DNA of 64,000 bases from JAWXCF01 sp034440515 (GTDB lineage: Bacteria; Bacteroidota; Bacteroidia; CAILMK01), in assembly GCA_034440515.1 (NCBI GenBank), contig JAWXCF010000038.1, positions 1-64,000 on the forward strand, in the 5' to 3' direction. Shown one piece after another: positions 44,754 through 54,204 of this stretch. How positions within the stretch are numbered: the stretch's first letter is position 1; every line of letters begins with the position of its first letter. The position numbers and the translations under genes are program-made. Under the pieces are notes generated by a model, which had not been told where the DNA came from, ran no database searches, and saw only the letters and a list, made by a program, of their open reading frames with translations.

Positions 44754-45980
44754 ATGGGACTTTTTATGGCCAACCGACTTTCTAATAAAAAGGGAGGGGT
44801 ATTTACTAAAGTAATAACTCGAATATCTGTTTGGGCCATTGCTTTAAGTACCGCAACCATCATTATTACAATAAGTATGATATTGGGTTTTCAGCAACAA
44901 ATTAAAGATAAAGTTTCCGCATTTTCTGGTCACATTCAAATTAGCCCCTACAATAGGGAAAACCAATCTGAGACAAACCCATTAGTATATAGTGACAGTC
45001 TGGTAAATAACATTGTAGCACTGCCTCCCATTAGTCACGTTCAAGCATTTGCCAATGTACCTGCATTATTACGCTATAATAGTGTGAGTGAGGGTGTGGT
45101 GTTGAAAGCTGTTGATGCTCACTATAAATGGTCTGGCTTTGCAACATATCTAATGTCTGGTAAACTGCCAGACTCTGGGAGTTTGGGTAAAGGCATAGTG
45201 ATTAGCCAACTATTGGCCGATAAAATGCAGTTAAAAATAAAAGATACCCTTTTAGCTTACATAATAGATACAGATGGTGGTAAGAAACATAAATTAAGGC
45301 AATACCACGTAACTGCGACCTTTACAACAGGGTTAGATGAGTTTGATAAAGCTGTAGCACTAATAGATATGGTTGAGGTGAAACGACTAAAACCAAACTG
45401 GATAGATGGACAAATTTCTGGTTTGGAGGTATTCACAAACAAATTTAATGAAATAGATACAAGCACCTACCAAATAGCCGAATTACCCGACCTAGATAAG
45501 GAATTAGATATATTGACTATTCAAGACAGAATGCCCCAAATATTTGATTGGCTATCTCTCCTTAATATTCATATTAAGATTATCATCATATTAATGGGAA
45601 CCGTTGCCATCATAAATATGGTAACTGCCCTAATTATTATGATATTAGAGCGAAACGCTATGATTGGTCTGCTGAAAACCTTGGGGATGAAAAACAAAGC
45701 CCTAATGCAAATATTTTTAATAAGTGCCAGCAGATTAATCATTAAGGGACTGATAATTGGTAATTTGCTCGCCATTGGCCTACTGGCTATGCAATACTAT
45801 ACTCATATAATTAAGCTAGATGCTGAGCAATACTATTTAAGTGAGGCCCCAGTTTCATTCCCTTGGTTGTATATGGTGCTAATTAATGTTGGAGTACTAC
45901 TAGTATGTAGTATTTCTATGTTAGTACCATCACTATTGGTACTGAAAACAAAACCTGCGGCCGCATTAAAAAGCTTTTAA
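44754..45980 (+). CDS. LolC/LolE-type ABC transporter permease (FtsX family)
   Basis: Permease of 408 residues from the ATG at 44754 (MGLFMANRLSNKKGG). It has an N-terminal membrane helix (about 20-45), a large periplasmic domain (residues 50-265, DKVSAFSGHIQISPYNRENQ), then three helices (about 272-298, 322-345, 375-400), the MacB/LolCDE layout. RNAMIGLLKTLGMKNKALMQIF is the cytoplasmic coupling segment typical of FtsX permeases. It probably moves lipoproteins or another envelope substrate. The ATPase gene is not adjacent. It is divergent from the muramidase gene, with 88 bases between. Confidence 0.82.
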   Translation: MGLFMANRLSNKKGGVFTKVITRISVWAIALSTATIIITISMILGFQQQIKDKVSAFSGHIQISPYNRENQSETNPLVYSDSLVNNIVALPPISHVQAFANVPALLRYNSVSEGVVLKAVDAHYKWSGFATYLMSGKLPDSGSLGKGIVISQLLADKMQLKIKDTLLAYIIDTDGGKKHKLRQYHVTATFTTGLDEFDKAVALIDMVEVKRLKPNWIDGQISGLEVFTNKFNEIDTSTYQIAELPDLDKELDILTIQDRMPQIFDWLSLLNIHIKIIIILMGTVAIINMVTALIIMILERNAMIGLLKTLGMKNKALMQIFLISASRLIIKGLIIGNLLAIGLLAMQYYTHIIKLDAEQYYLSEAPVSFPWLYMVLINVGVLLVCSISMLVPSLLVLKTKPAAALKSF

Positions 45981-46041
45981 TTAATTGATTTAATTACCTT
46001 TGAGAAAAAGAACTTTTCATCATCAGTAATTATTTCTTGAG

Positions 46042-46695
46042 ATGATAATATTAGATTCGAATATAGTAAACGTTAGACCAGACAAAGTCTATAAAATATT
46101 GAGCGGTACCAAAGATATTTTTTTTGAATTAGGTATTCGCTCAATGTCAATGGAATTAATTGCCAAAAAACTGGGAATCTCTAAAAAAACACTGTATTCC
46201 ATTGTGCGCAATAAGAAAGACCTAGTAACTAAAGTTATGGTCTTTACTTTAGATCAAATAAAGTCTACCGTAATTAATCTGACTTCAACTAATGAAAATG
46301 CAATTGAAGAAATGCTATCAATTTTTAAATTTAATGAGAAGATTAGCAGTCAAATAAATTCAAACCTTTTACAAGAATTAGAGAAATATTTCCCTGACAG
46401 CTATGAAGTTTTAATAAATTTTAGAAAAAATTTCCTTTGCCCAGTGCTTATAGATAATATTAAAAAAGGAATTTCGCAAAACTTATATCAAGCTGACGTA
46501 AAGCCAGATTTAGTTATTCAATTTTATATGAGCTATAGTTTAAAACTATATGAAAAGCAGGATTACATATTAAAATATACACCAGTTCAAATAGCCAAGT
46601 CTATGTTTTGCTACCATATTAAAGGATTGTCTAATACAAATGGACTAAAATACTTAACAGAAAAAATAAGCGAAGACACTTTCGTAGTAGTATAA
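46042..46695 (+). CDS. TetR/AcrR family transcriptional regulator
   Basis: Regulator of 217 residues. The N-terminal DNA-binding domain (residues 12-58) has the TetR pattern: KVYKILSGTKDIFFELGIRSMSMELIAKKLGISKKTLYSIVRNKKDLV split over that range. The C-terminal part is helical and divergent, so the ligand cannot be guessed. It faces the RND efflux operon tail to tail; in Bacteroidota a TetR gene often sits beside such an operon and controls it, usually from the other end, so control here is only likely. A TACCTTTG at 45995-46002 may be its -7 box. Confidence 0.83.
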   Translation: MIILDSNIVNVRPDKVYKILSGTKDIFFELGIRSMSMELIAKKLGISKKTLYSIVRNKKDLVTKVMVFTLDQIKSTVINLTSTNENAIEEMLSIFKFNEKISSQINSNLLQELEKYFPDSYEVLINFRKNFLCPVLIDNIKKGISQNLYQADVKPDLVIQFYMSYSLKLYEKQDYILKYTPVQIAKSMFCYHIKGLSNTNGLKYLTEKISEDTFVVV

Positions 46696-46702
46696 AAGTA
46701 AA

Positions 46703-46730
46703 ATGCCCTGCTGTGAAATCAATAGGGCAT
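46703..46730. terminator. Weak hairpin between the convergent tetR and RND pump genes
   Basis: ATGCCCT (46703-46709) pairs with AGGGCAT (46724-46730), 14-base loop, modest U stretches on both sides. Possibly a weak bidirectional terminator. Confidence 0.35.
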
Positions 46731-46764
46731 AAATACCTAACAAACTATTTGAACTAAATGTAAC

Positions 46765-49700
46765 TTATAATTTATGGTTTCTGCTCATCACGCCTTTTCT
46801 AATTAACCAAACACGCAGTTTGTGATTTAACAAATACATAGCCGGCACTACTAATAGTGTAAGGAAAGTAGCAAAGGACAAACCAAATATAATGGTCCAA
46901 GCTAATGGTCCCCAGAATGTGACACTTTCACCACCTAGATAGAAATCTGCTTTACCTTCAGAAAATAAAGTAAAGAAGTTAATATTCATACCTAAGGCAA
47001 GTGGTATCAAGCCTAATATACAGGCAGTTGCAGTTAATATTACAGGATTTAATCTAGTTCTACCCGCCATTGCTATGGCTTCTCTGGTTTTTAACCCTCT
47101 AGACCTAAGTTCATCTGCAAACTCTACCAGCAATATACCATTCTTAACTACGATACCAGCTAAGGCAATAATACCTACGCCGGTCATAATAATGGAAATG
47201 TCCATCTTAAAAATGCTAAAGCCTAACAGTACCCCTGCAATTGAGAAAATTACTTCACTCAATATTATTATTGGTTTACTGATGGAATTAAACTGAGTTA
47301 CCAATATTACAATGATTAATGCCAAACCTAATGAACCTGCTAAACCTAAGAAACTAGAAGTTTCAGCTTGGTCTTCTTGTGAACCTCCTAGCTTAATCTC
47401 GTTTTCAGGGGGAGTTGGATAATCAGCTATTACAGCCTTTACTTGTTCTACCACTTCTGCTTCATTAAATCCTTGTAACACATTACTAGATACGGTAATG
47501 ACACGTTTCAAATTTTTACGTTTTATCCCTCCAAATGTGTTTTGATACTTCATTGTAGCCACTGCACTCATTGGTATTTGCCTTACTGCACCACCCATAG
47601 ACATATCTCTGTAGGTAATTTTCATATCCATAACACGGTCTATATTCTTACGGTAAAATTTAGAGTATCGCACTTGAATTGGGAACTCGTCCTCATCAAC
47701 TTTAAATTTACTTGGTCTATCTATACCAAATATACCAGCCCTAATTTCAGATGCAATTTGCCCCGTGCTAATGCCCATTCTGTTGGCACGCTCACGGTCA
47801 ATGTCTATTACAACCTCTGGTTTCTGATCGTCAAGGTCACTTTTTAAGTCCTCCACTCCTGGTATATTGATTTTATCTAAGTGATTTTCAAACTTTTTAC
47901 TTAGGCTTACCAGTTGGTCTAGGTCTTCTCCACTTATTTCTATAGCTATGGGTTTACCAGTTGGTGGACCATTGCTTTCAGTTTCAACTGTAATAGTTGC
48001 ACTAGGTATGCCACTTACAGCATCCCTTAACTGATTGGTATATTCTGCTGTATGTTGCCCAATACGGTCGCCAAATTCTACAAATGATACCGATACCTTT
48101 CCTCTATTCAATGCTCCCTGTTGTGAAACTGGGTCTTGTGGGTCACCAGCACCAACGGCTACGTTACTTATTACTGACTCAATATCTGGATTGTCTTTGC
48201 CTTGGAACTTAGCGTTCAATACCTTTTTCACTCTAGCCTCTACTTCTTTTGTTATACTATCAGTAACTGGAAGATCTGTACCAACTGGCATTTGGATATA
48301 CACAAACACTTGGTTAGGGTCTCCAGATGGAAAGAATACTACTTTCGGAGATCTTACTGCAGTTAATACGAAGCTAAATATCAATAAAACTATTGCAATA
48401 AGGATGGTGAAGTAAGCATTGTTCTTTCTCAATACTTTAGAAACCAACCTGTAATATCCATTCATAAATGCAGGTAAAACTTTGTTTTGGAAGCCTCTGA
48501 TGCCGTATATGAACACATATTTGTCTAATATGGCGAACAGCATAAAGAATATCATCAGGTTACCAAATCCTCTGTTACCACCCAAATGTGCAAATAAAGC
48601 TACAACGCCTAGTATGCCGATAATAATCCAAAAACGCTTATTTCCTTTTCTTTTTGCTTTATTCTCTTCTTCAGGAGAATCATAATAATCTTTTTTCATA
48701 AAACTAACTGCAAATACAGGGTTTATGATAAATGCGACTAGCAATGAAGCCAAAAGTGTAATTATCAAGGTTATGGGTAAGAAATACATAAACTTACCTA
48801 TGATGCCTGGCCAAAAACTTAATGGGAAGAACGGTGCTAATGTCGTTAATGTTCCAGCTAATACGGGTATAAATACCTCACCTGCTGCAGCCTTAGCACT
48901 TTGAACAATAGACAATTCCCTATGTTGATGGAATATTCTATGGGTATTTTCAATAACAACAATCGCATCATCTACAACAATACCTAATGCGAGTAAGAAA
49001 CTGAATAGTACAATCATATTGAGTGTAAATCCAATGCCCGGTAATATTAAGAATGCCAAGAACATAGAGATTGGAACACTAAGTCCAACAAATATGGCAT
49101 TAGTGGTTCCCATAAAGAACATCAGTATGAACGTAACCAAGATGAAGCCAATTATGATGGTATTAATTAAATCATTCAGCGTAGTCCTTGTAGAGTTACT
49201 TTGGTCACCCGTTATTTTCACATCTAAGCCTTTGGGAAAACTAGTCTGTTGCATTTTGGTTACAGCTTCACGTACTTGGTCACTGGCGCTGATTAAGTTT
49301 TCACCAGAACGTTTTACCACGTTTAACGTAACTACCGGTTTACCATTTAACCTAGCATAAGAAGCTCTTTCTTCAAATCCATCTTGAACTGTTGCAATAT
49401 CTCTTAAATAGATTGGAGCACCCATAGGGTTATTAATCACCAAGTCTTTCATAGCCTCTACACTTTTGTATTGACCTATTAGTCTAAGACTTCTCTTAAA
49501 GTCGCCTACTGACACGTCACCACCACTTATGGTTAAGTTTTCGTAGCCAATAGCTGTAGATATATCTCTTAATGTCAATTTAGCAGCTTGCATTTTATAC
49601 ATATCCACATCTATCTGCACTTCTCTATTTAATGCACCGACTATATCGACACGGGTAATTTCTTTAAAGCCCTCTATTTTATCTTGCAAATCTTCAGCGT

Positions 49701-50235
49701 ACTTTTTCAATTTATCATTGTCAAAGTCTCCAGATAAATTGACATACATTATTGGCATATCACTAAAGTTTATCTCTTGAGCATCTGGTGCTTGCGGTAA
49801 ATCCGTTGGTAAATCTGTTCTAGCCTTATCAACTTTATCTTTTACACGTTGCTTAGCTGTTTCTACATCTATACCTGCATTAAATTCTACGCTAATTATA
49901 GAGAAATTCTGCATACTGGTAGAGGTTACTTTTTTCACCCCGCTTATTGCCTTTACCTGTTTTTCTATAGGTCTGGTAACTAAGTTTTCCATATCGGTAG
50001 GCGATGTACCAGGGTAAACTGTGCTCACCATAATAGTCGGAATTACGATATCAGGAAATTTCTCCTTTTGCAATCCGTTGTAAGTTGATATACCAAATAG
50101 ACAGGCCAGAATTGTTAATATATAGATAGTAGTCCTATTATCTACAGACCAACTGGTTGGGCCAAATCGCTTATTCAGCTTTTCACGGGAGGCTATTTTT
50201 TTCTCCCTTTCTTCAAGCTCTTTATTAGAAGCCAT
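46765..50235 (-). CDS. RND efflux transporter permease (AcrB/HAE-type)
   Basis: Inner-membrane RND pump (1156 residues, 80-100 longer than AcrB). N-terminal helix after a basic lead (SVDNRTTIYILTILACLFGIS), porter domain (FPDIVIPTIMVSTVYPGTSPTDMENLVTRPIEKQ), helices 2-6 with the proton-relay helix 4 LLALGIVVDDAIVVIENTHRIF, and a repeat in the C-terminal half. A hydrophobic stretch at about residues 540-600 (KRFWIIIGILGVVALFAHLGGN, GNLMIFFMLFAILDKYVFIYG) in the central cytosolic region is an insertion compared with AcrB. It is the third gene of the tolC-like, adaptor, pump operon. Substrates are not predictable. Confidence 0.93.
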   Translation of the reverse strand: MASNKELEEREKKIASREKLNKRFGPTSWSVDNRTTIYILTILACLFGISTYNGLQKEKFPDIVIPTIMVSTVYPGTSPTDMENLVTRPIEKQVKAISGVKKVTSTSMQNFSIISVEFNAGIDVETAKQRVKDKVDKARTDLPTDLPQAPDAQEINFSDMPIMYVNLSGDFDNDKLKKYAEDLQDKIEGFKEITRVDIVGALNREVQIDVDMYKMQAAKLTLRDISTAIGYENLTISGGDVSVGDFKRSLRLIGQYKSVEAMKDLVINNPMGAPIYLRDIATVQDGFEERASYARLNGKPVVTLNVVKRSGENLISASDQVREAVTKMQQTSFPKGLDVKITGDQSNSTRTTLNDLINTIIIGFILVTFILMFFMGTTNAIFVGLSVPISMFLAFLILPGIGFTLNMIVLFSFLLALGIVVDDAIVVIENTHRIFHQHRELSIVQSAKAAAGEVFIPVLAGTLTTLAPFFPLSFWPGIIGKFMYFLPITLIITLLASLLVAFIINPVFAVSFMKKDYYDSPEEENKAKRKGNKRFWIIIGILGVVALFAHLGGNRGFGNLMIFFMLFAILDKYVFIYGIRGFQNKVLPAFMNGYYRLVSKVLRKNNAYFTILIAIVLLIFSFVLTAVRSPKVVFFPSGDPNQVFVYIQMPVGTDLPVTDSITKEVEARVKKVLNAKFQGKDNPDIESVISNVAVGAGDPQDPVSQQGALNRGKVSVSFVEFGDRIGQHTAEYTNQLRDAVSGIPSATITVETESNGPPTGKPIAIEISGEDLDQLVSLSKKFENHLDKINIPGVEDLKSDLDDQKPEVVIDIDRERANRMGISTGQIASEIRAGIFGIDRPSKFKVDEDEFPIQVRYSKFYRKNIDRVMDMKITYRDMSMGGAVRQIPMSAVATMKYQNTFGGIKRKNLKRVITVSSNVLQGFNEAEVVEQVKAVIADYPTPPENEIKLGGSQEDQAETSSFLGLAGSLGLALIIVILVTQFNSISKPIIILSEVIFSIAGVLLGFSIFKMDISIIMTGVGIIALAGIVVKNGILLVEFADELRSRGLKTREAIAMAGRTRLNPVILTATACILGLIPLALGMNINFFTLFSEGKADFYLGGESVTFWGPLAWTIIFGLSFATFLTLLVVPAMYLLNHKLRVWLIRKGVMSRNHKL

Positions 50236-50309
50236 ATATATTATTTGGGTAGTTTAATTAAGGCAGCCTAGAAAATTACCAGACAGGCTTTCATTAAACA
50301 TTTTTTTTA

Positions 50310-51455
50310 TTAATAGTTAATTGCAGTGCCTTCGCTTACGTTTTGGTAACCCATAACGATTACTTTCTCATTTTCCTTCAAACCAGATAATACTTCTATT
50401 TTACCTCCATAGTTTTGACCTACAGTAATGGTCCTTTTACGAGCAATTTTCTGCTTTCCCGATTCTTCAACTACATAAATGAATTTACCGGCCTCGTCAT
50501 TTTGCACCACGCTAATAGGAACTGTTACTACCCGCTTATTTGTATAGTCGTTTATTTTAATTACTGCCACCATATTAGGTCTTAATTCTCTTGTGTTGCC
50601 ATTCATTGCAAATTCAACTAGAAACGTCCTATTTACAGTGTTTATAGCACGACCTACAGTTTTTACACTGCTTTTCATACTGAAATTAATATCTGGAAAC
50701 TCCAATATTGTCTCGTCACCAATGTTAATTTTAGTAAGATAGTTTTCAGAAACATCTGCTAATGCTTTAGTTTTGTTGTAGTTAACAATTCTTACTCCGT
50801 CCATTCCTGGAGTTGGCACTTCACCTACTCTTAGTGTTAAGTCATCAACTACACCATCTATAGGTGCAACTACATTGTAGTTACTAATCATTTGCATCGT
50901 AGTGGCTTTCTTCCTACGAAGACCTTCAAGAGTATTTTTTGACTGAATATAAGCTATTTCAGTGCCAATTTTTTGGTCCCATAGAGCTTTCTGTTTGTTG
51001 TAAATAGTCTGTGCTAGATCTATTCCGTTATTTAATTCGTCTAACTGTTCAGGAATTGAGCCTTTGTCTAATCTAGCTAATAGCTGTCCTTGTCTTACGG
51101 ACTGACCTCTAGATACCAAAACCTCTGTAACCATAGTACCTGATACTTTAGGAGTCACCATTATGTTTTGATCGCTTTCAATTCTTCCTTGAATCTCAAG
51201 ATAATGTTTGAAAACTTCTGTTTTTACTTCAGCTACATTTATTAGCGTAGTTATAACATTAGAATCAGCCTTAACAGGATTCTTTTTCTCTAGTGCCGTT
51301 ATTTCAGCGTCTATTTTAGCTTTCTCCTTTTTTAAGTTAGCTAATCTTGTTTTATCGTCAGCTGCTGGTGTGCAAGCTGTCAGCGCAACAATTGCACTCA
51401 GTAATATTATTATAATTGATGCTCTCATTTTTATTTTAGGTATTGGTACATTCAT
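50310..51455 (-). CDS. RND efflux periplasmic adaptor (membrane fusion lipoprotein)
   Basis: Adaptor of about 381 residues from the ATG at 51455 (MNVPIPKIKMRASIIII); an ATG at 51428 is also possible and an upstream start overlaps tolC. It has a lipobox ALTAC, an N-terminal coiled-coil part (TRLANLKKEKAKIDAEITALEKK), the lipoyl half-motif (GRIESDQNIMVTPKVSGTMVTEVLVSRGQSVRQGQLLARLD), an alpha-hairpin, the second lipoyl half (NYNVVAPIDGVVDDLTLRVGEV), and the beta-barrel and MP domains. It bridges the pump to the TolC channel in the periplasm. The first coiled coil is unusual for AcrA. Confidence 0.9.
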   Translation of the reverse strand: MNVPIPKIKMRASIIIILLSAIVALTACTPAADDKTRLANLKKEKAKIDAEITALEKKNPVKADSNVITTLINVAEVKTEVFKHYLEIQGRIESDQNIMVTPKVSGTMVTEVLVSRGQSVRQGQLLARLDKGSIPEQLDELNNGIDLAQTIYNKQKALWDQKIGTEIAYIQSKNTLEGLRRKKATTMQMISNYNVVAPIDGVVDDLTLRVGEVPTPGMDGVRIVNYNKTKALADVSENYLTKINIGDETILEFPDINFSMKSSVKTVGRAINTVNRTFLVEFAMNGNTRELRPNMVAVIKINDYTNKRVVTVPISVVQNDEAGKFIYVVEESGKQKIARKRTITVGQNYGGKIEVLSGLKENEKVIVMGYQNVSEGTAINY

Positions 51456-51480
51456 TTGAAGGTGAATATTTGGTTTTTTA

Positions 51481-52848
51481 TTAAAAATCTGTTGAACCCA
51501 AAGCTCTTTTGTAATCAATTTGGCTGATAATTATTTCATAAAGGGAACTGTAGTAATTGGTTTGCGCTTCTATTAAATCAGCCTCTGCATTTACAACCTC
51601 AAGGTTGGTACCTACACCGGCACTAAATTTCTTTTGTGCCACACTTACTACTCTCTGTGCTAGATCTAAATTTCTTTGCACATTTTGCAAAGTTTTATAA
51701 TTGTTAGAGTAACTAATGTTTGCCTGTGACAATTGAAAGTCAATATAGTTTTTTGTATTAACCAAATCATTCTGATTTTTCTGAATGGTGTAATTGGCCT
51801 GACGTAACTGATATTTCCGTTGGAAACCGTCAAATAAACTCCAGTTCATTCTTAAACCAATCAATGATATTGCAAACCATTTTTCATCAGTATTAAAGAA
51901 GTTGAACTCAGTACGTTGGGCATTTGCATTCAGGGCGCCAACGGCTACTAGTGTTGGTAAGTATTGCCCTCTAATTCTTTTGGCTGACAACTCGTTTAAC
52001 TGAAGTTGATATTCTAATAGTGAATATTCTGGTCTGTTAGCATAGCTAACTGCTTGTGTTTCTAATGTCTTAACTACGTCCGCACGCAAAGTGTCTGACA
52101 GTGCTAGTTGGTCAGCTATTGGCATCCCCATTTGAAACTTTAATAGCTGGGTACTTAACTCTATAAATGCTTGTACTTTATCTCGCTCTACTTGTAGATT
52201 AGTTAGCGAGACACTTAGTCTATCTACATCTATTTGCTCAGCTAGACCTTGCTTATAGACAGCATTTAGATCATTGTAAGTTTTCTGCAACCTAACTATG
52301 TTTGCATCTATTAATTGGATTCTTTTTTTGTTAATTACTACAGAATAATATGCTTTTGCCACATTTGTTGCGGCTTCAAGTCGAGTACGTTCTATATTTT
52401 TCTGAGTTAACCCGATAAAAGTTCTACTTGCTTTTAATCCGATTAAGAAATCGTTGTTAAACAACAATTGTGAAGCACCAAAACCTGCAGTTGCATTATA
52501 TTTTGTACCAAACTTTACTGGGATAAAGGTTCCAGCAGGGGCACCAAAAAATTCCCCTGGTAAAAGTGAGGTGGGTATAGATAAATAATTATTAAAATCT
52601 AAACTGCCTGTTACCTGTGGTAAGCCTAAACCGTATATTTCACTTACTCTAGCTTGCGCTGATAGTTTATCTAGTTCAGAATTCTGAACGCTAGACAAGT
52701 TCTTATAGGTATATTCTATAGCATCTTTTAAACTAAAGGTATAGTTTGATCCATTTTGTGCCTTTATGCCTGAGCTAATTAGTAAAAGTAATATTAATAA
52801 TTTAGGAAGTTTACGTTTAATATATTTACTCATATTTTGTTCATTCAT
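51481..52848 (-). CDS. TolC-family outer-membrane efflux protein
   Basis: Outer-membrane channel (455 residues). Signal peptide in the first 30 residues (LPKLLILLLLISSGIKA-Q), then two OEP repeats of long helices with barrel strands (YTFSLKDAIEYTYKNLSSVQNSELDKL; later RNLDLAQRVVSVAQKKFSAGVGTNLEVVNAEADLIEAQTNYY). It is the first gene of the efflux operon. CAAAGGTA at 52889-52896 (TACCTTTG on the minus strand) may be its -7 box, but the TTG is only 16 bases away. Confidence 0.92.
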   Translation of the reverse strand: MNEQNMSKYIKRKLPKLLILLLLISSGIKAQNGSNYTFSLKDAIEYTYKNLSSVQNSELDKLSAQARVSEIYGLGLPQVTGSLDFNNYLSIPTSLLPGEFFGAPAGTFIPVKFGTKYNATAGFGASQLLFNNDFLIGLKASRTFIGLTQKNIERTRLEAATNVAKAYYSVVINKKRIQLIDANIVRLQKTYNDLNAVYKQGLAEQIDVDRLSVSLTNLQVERDKVQAFIELSTQLLKFQMGMPIADQLALSDTLRADVVKTLETQAVSYANRPEYSLLEYQLQLNELSAKRIRGQYLPTLVAVGALNANAQRTEFNFFNTDEKWFAISLIGLRMNWSLFDGFQRKYQLRQANYTIQKNQNDLVNTKNYIDFQLSQANISYSNNYKTLQNVQRNLDLAQRVVSVAQKKFSAGVGTNLEVVNAEADLIEAQTNYYSSLYEIIISQIDYKRALGSTDF

Positions 52849-53104
52849 AGCTGGTATGTAACTTTATGATTATTAGAATTAAGCGTGGCAAAGGTATTTA
52901 TTAATTAAAATGCAATTAACATTCAGTGTCTTATTAGTTGTTTATTTAAGTTAAAATGTCAATCTTAACCATTAAAATGTATTTAAATATAAAGTCGCAG
53001 GGTAAACCCTATAATAAATGAGCATTATCAGCTTTAAAATCATTGGCATTAATGCTCTTGATATTTGAAATGTTTTAGTTGTAGCGTGCTACCTTCGTAC
53101 TTGT

Positions 53105-53890
53105 ATGAATGCAAACGAAAAGGTAATATTAATAACTAATGATGACGGAATTACTGCACCGGGCATCGCAATGCTTATAAATTCAGTAAGACATCTTGGT
53201 AAAATCATAGTCGTAGCTCCAGACTCTCCACAAAGCGGTATGGGCCACGCAGTAACCATTAGCAGACCATTAAGATTAGATCCTGTTAAGGTATTTGAAG
53301 GCATAGAAAGTTATAGTTGTAGTGGTACACCTGCAGACTGTGTGAAACTGGCTGTAAGTAAGGTATTACATAAAAAACCAGACATAGTAGTAAGTGGCAT
53401 AAACCACGGTAGTAATAGCAGCATAAATGTACTGTATAGTGGTACAATGAGTGCAGCAGTAGAAGCAGCCATAGAGGGAATTCCTGCAATTGGTTTTAGT
53501 TTTTGCAACTACAGCCACGGAGCAGATATGAGCAGTGCTGGTGCAGTAGCGGCGGTTGTTACCAAGCAATTGATGGAAAATCCACTGCCGTCCAATAAAT
53601 TATTGAATGTAAATATTCCTGATTTACCTACAGACCAATTAAAAGGGATAAAAATATGCAGACAGGCAAAAGCCAAATGGGAGGAAGAGTTTAGTGAAAG
53701 AATTGACCCACACGGTAGAAAATATTTTTGGCTCACAGGAAAATTTGCAAACTACGACAGTGGCGATGATACAGATGAGGCAGCATTAAAAGCTGGGTTC
53801 GTATCTATAGTTCCGGTTCAATATGACTTAACTGCACACGATGTAGTGGAGAGTATTAAGAATTGGGAGCAAAACTTAGATAAAATCTGA
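53105..53890 (+). CDS. surE: 5'/3'-nucleotidase SurE
   Basis: SurE (261 residues), metal-dependent nucleoside 5'/3'-monophosphatase linked to stationary-phase survival. Metal-binding LITNDDGITAPGI (residues 9-21, Asp13/Asp14), PQSGMGHAVTISRPL, SCSGTPADCVKLA, and SGINHGSNSSINVLYSGTMSAA with the catalytic Asn and Ser residues. It is followed by a small membrane-protein gene and lpxB with 4- and 7-base gaps, so the three form an operon. Confidence 0.95.
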   Translation: MNANEKVILITNDDGITAPGIAMLINSVRHLGKIIVVAPDSPQSGMGHAVTISRPLRLDPVKVFEGIESYSCSGTPADCVKLAVSKVLHKKPDIVVSGINHGSNSSINVLYSGTMSAAVEAAIEGIPAIGFSFCNYSHGADMSSAGAVAAVVTKQLMENPLPSNKLLNVNIPDLPTDQLKGIKICRQAKAKWEEEFSERIDPHGRKYFWLTGKFANYDSGDDTDEAALKAGFVSIVPVQYDLTAHDVVESIKNWEQNLDKI

Positions 53891-53894
53891 GACA

Positions 53895-54197
53895 ATGTTA
53901 TACAAAAAAAAGTTGTTTGAAAATAATAATATTGTTGTAGGACTGCTATGTGGTGTTGTTTCAACACTAATTGGAAGTATAGTAATGTATGTGCTATTTG
54001 AGTTTGTAATAAACCCAATTGCTAATAGAGAGCTAATATCTACCAGAGTAATGGCACTGACTGGACTAAGTGCAAATGTTCCCATAGTAAATGCATTTAT
54101 GAATAGAGGGAGTATGAGATCTGCACGAGGAGTAATGGTTGCATTTATGTTGGGTGCCGCATACATAATCTATAAATTCTTTAGTCAGACTTTATAA
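53895..54197 (+). CDS. Small membrane protein between surE and lpxB
   Basis: Protein of 100 residues with two hydrophobic segments (about 14-36, VVGLLCGVVSTLIGSIVMYVLF, and 80-95, VMVAFMLGAAYIIYKFF) and a short loop containing NPIANRELISTR. The C-terminal GVMVAFMLGAAYIIYKF is Gly/Ala-rich. It sits in the surE-lpxB operon, a place where Bacteroidota often carry such a protein, so a role in envelope or lipid A supply is possible (inference). I do not recognise a named family. Confidence 0.7.
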   Translation: MLYKKKLFENNNIVVGLLCGVVSTLIGSIVMYVLFEFVINPIANRELISTRVMALTGLSANVPIVNAFMNRGSMRSARGVMVAFMLGAAYIIYKFFSQTL

Positions 54198-54204
54198 CAA
54201 TAAG

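Noticed and set aside
47542..47847. Open frame opposite the RND pump gene
   Set aside because: No start context or family features; a shadow of the pump coding strand.
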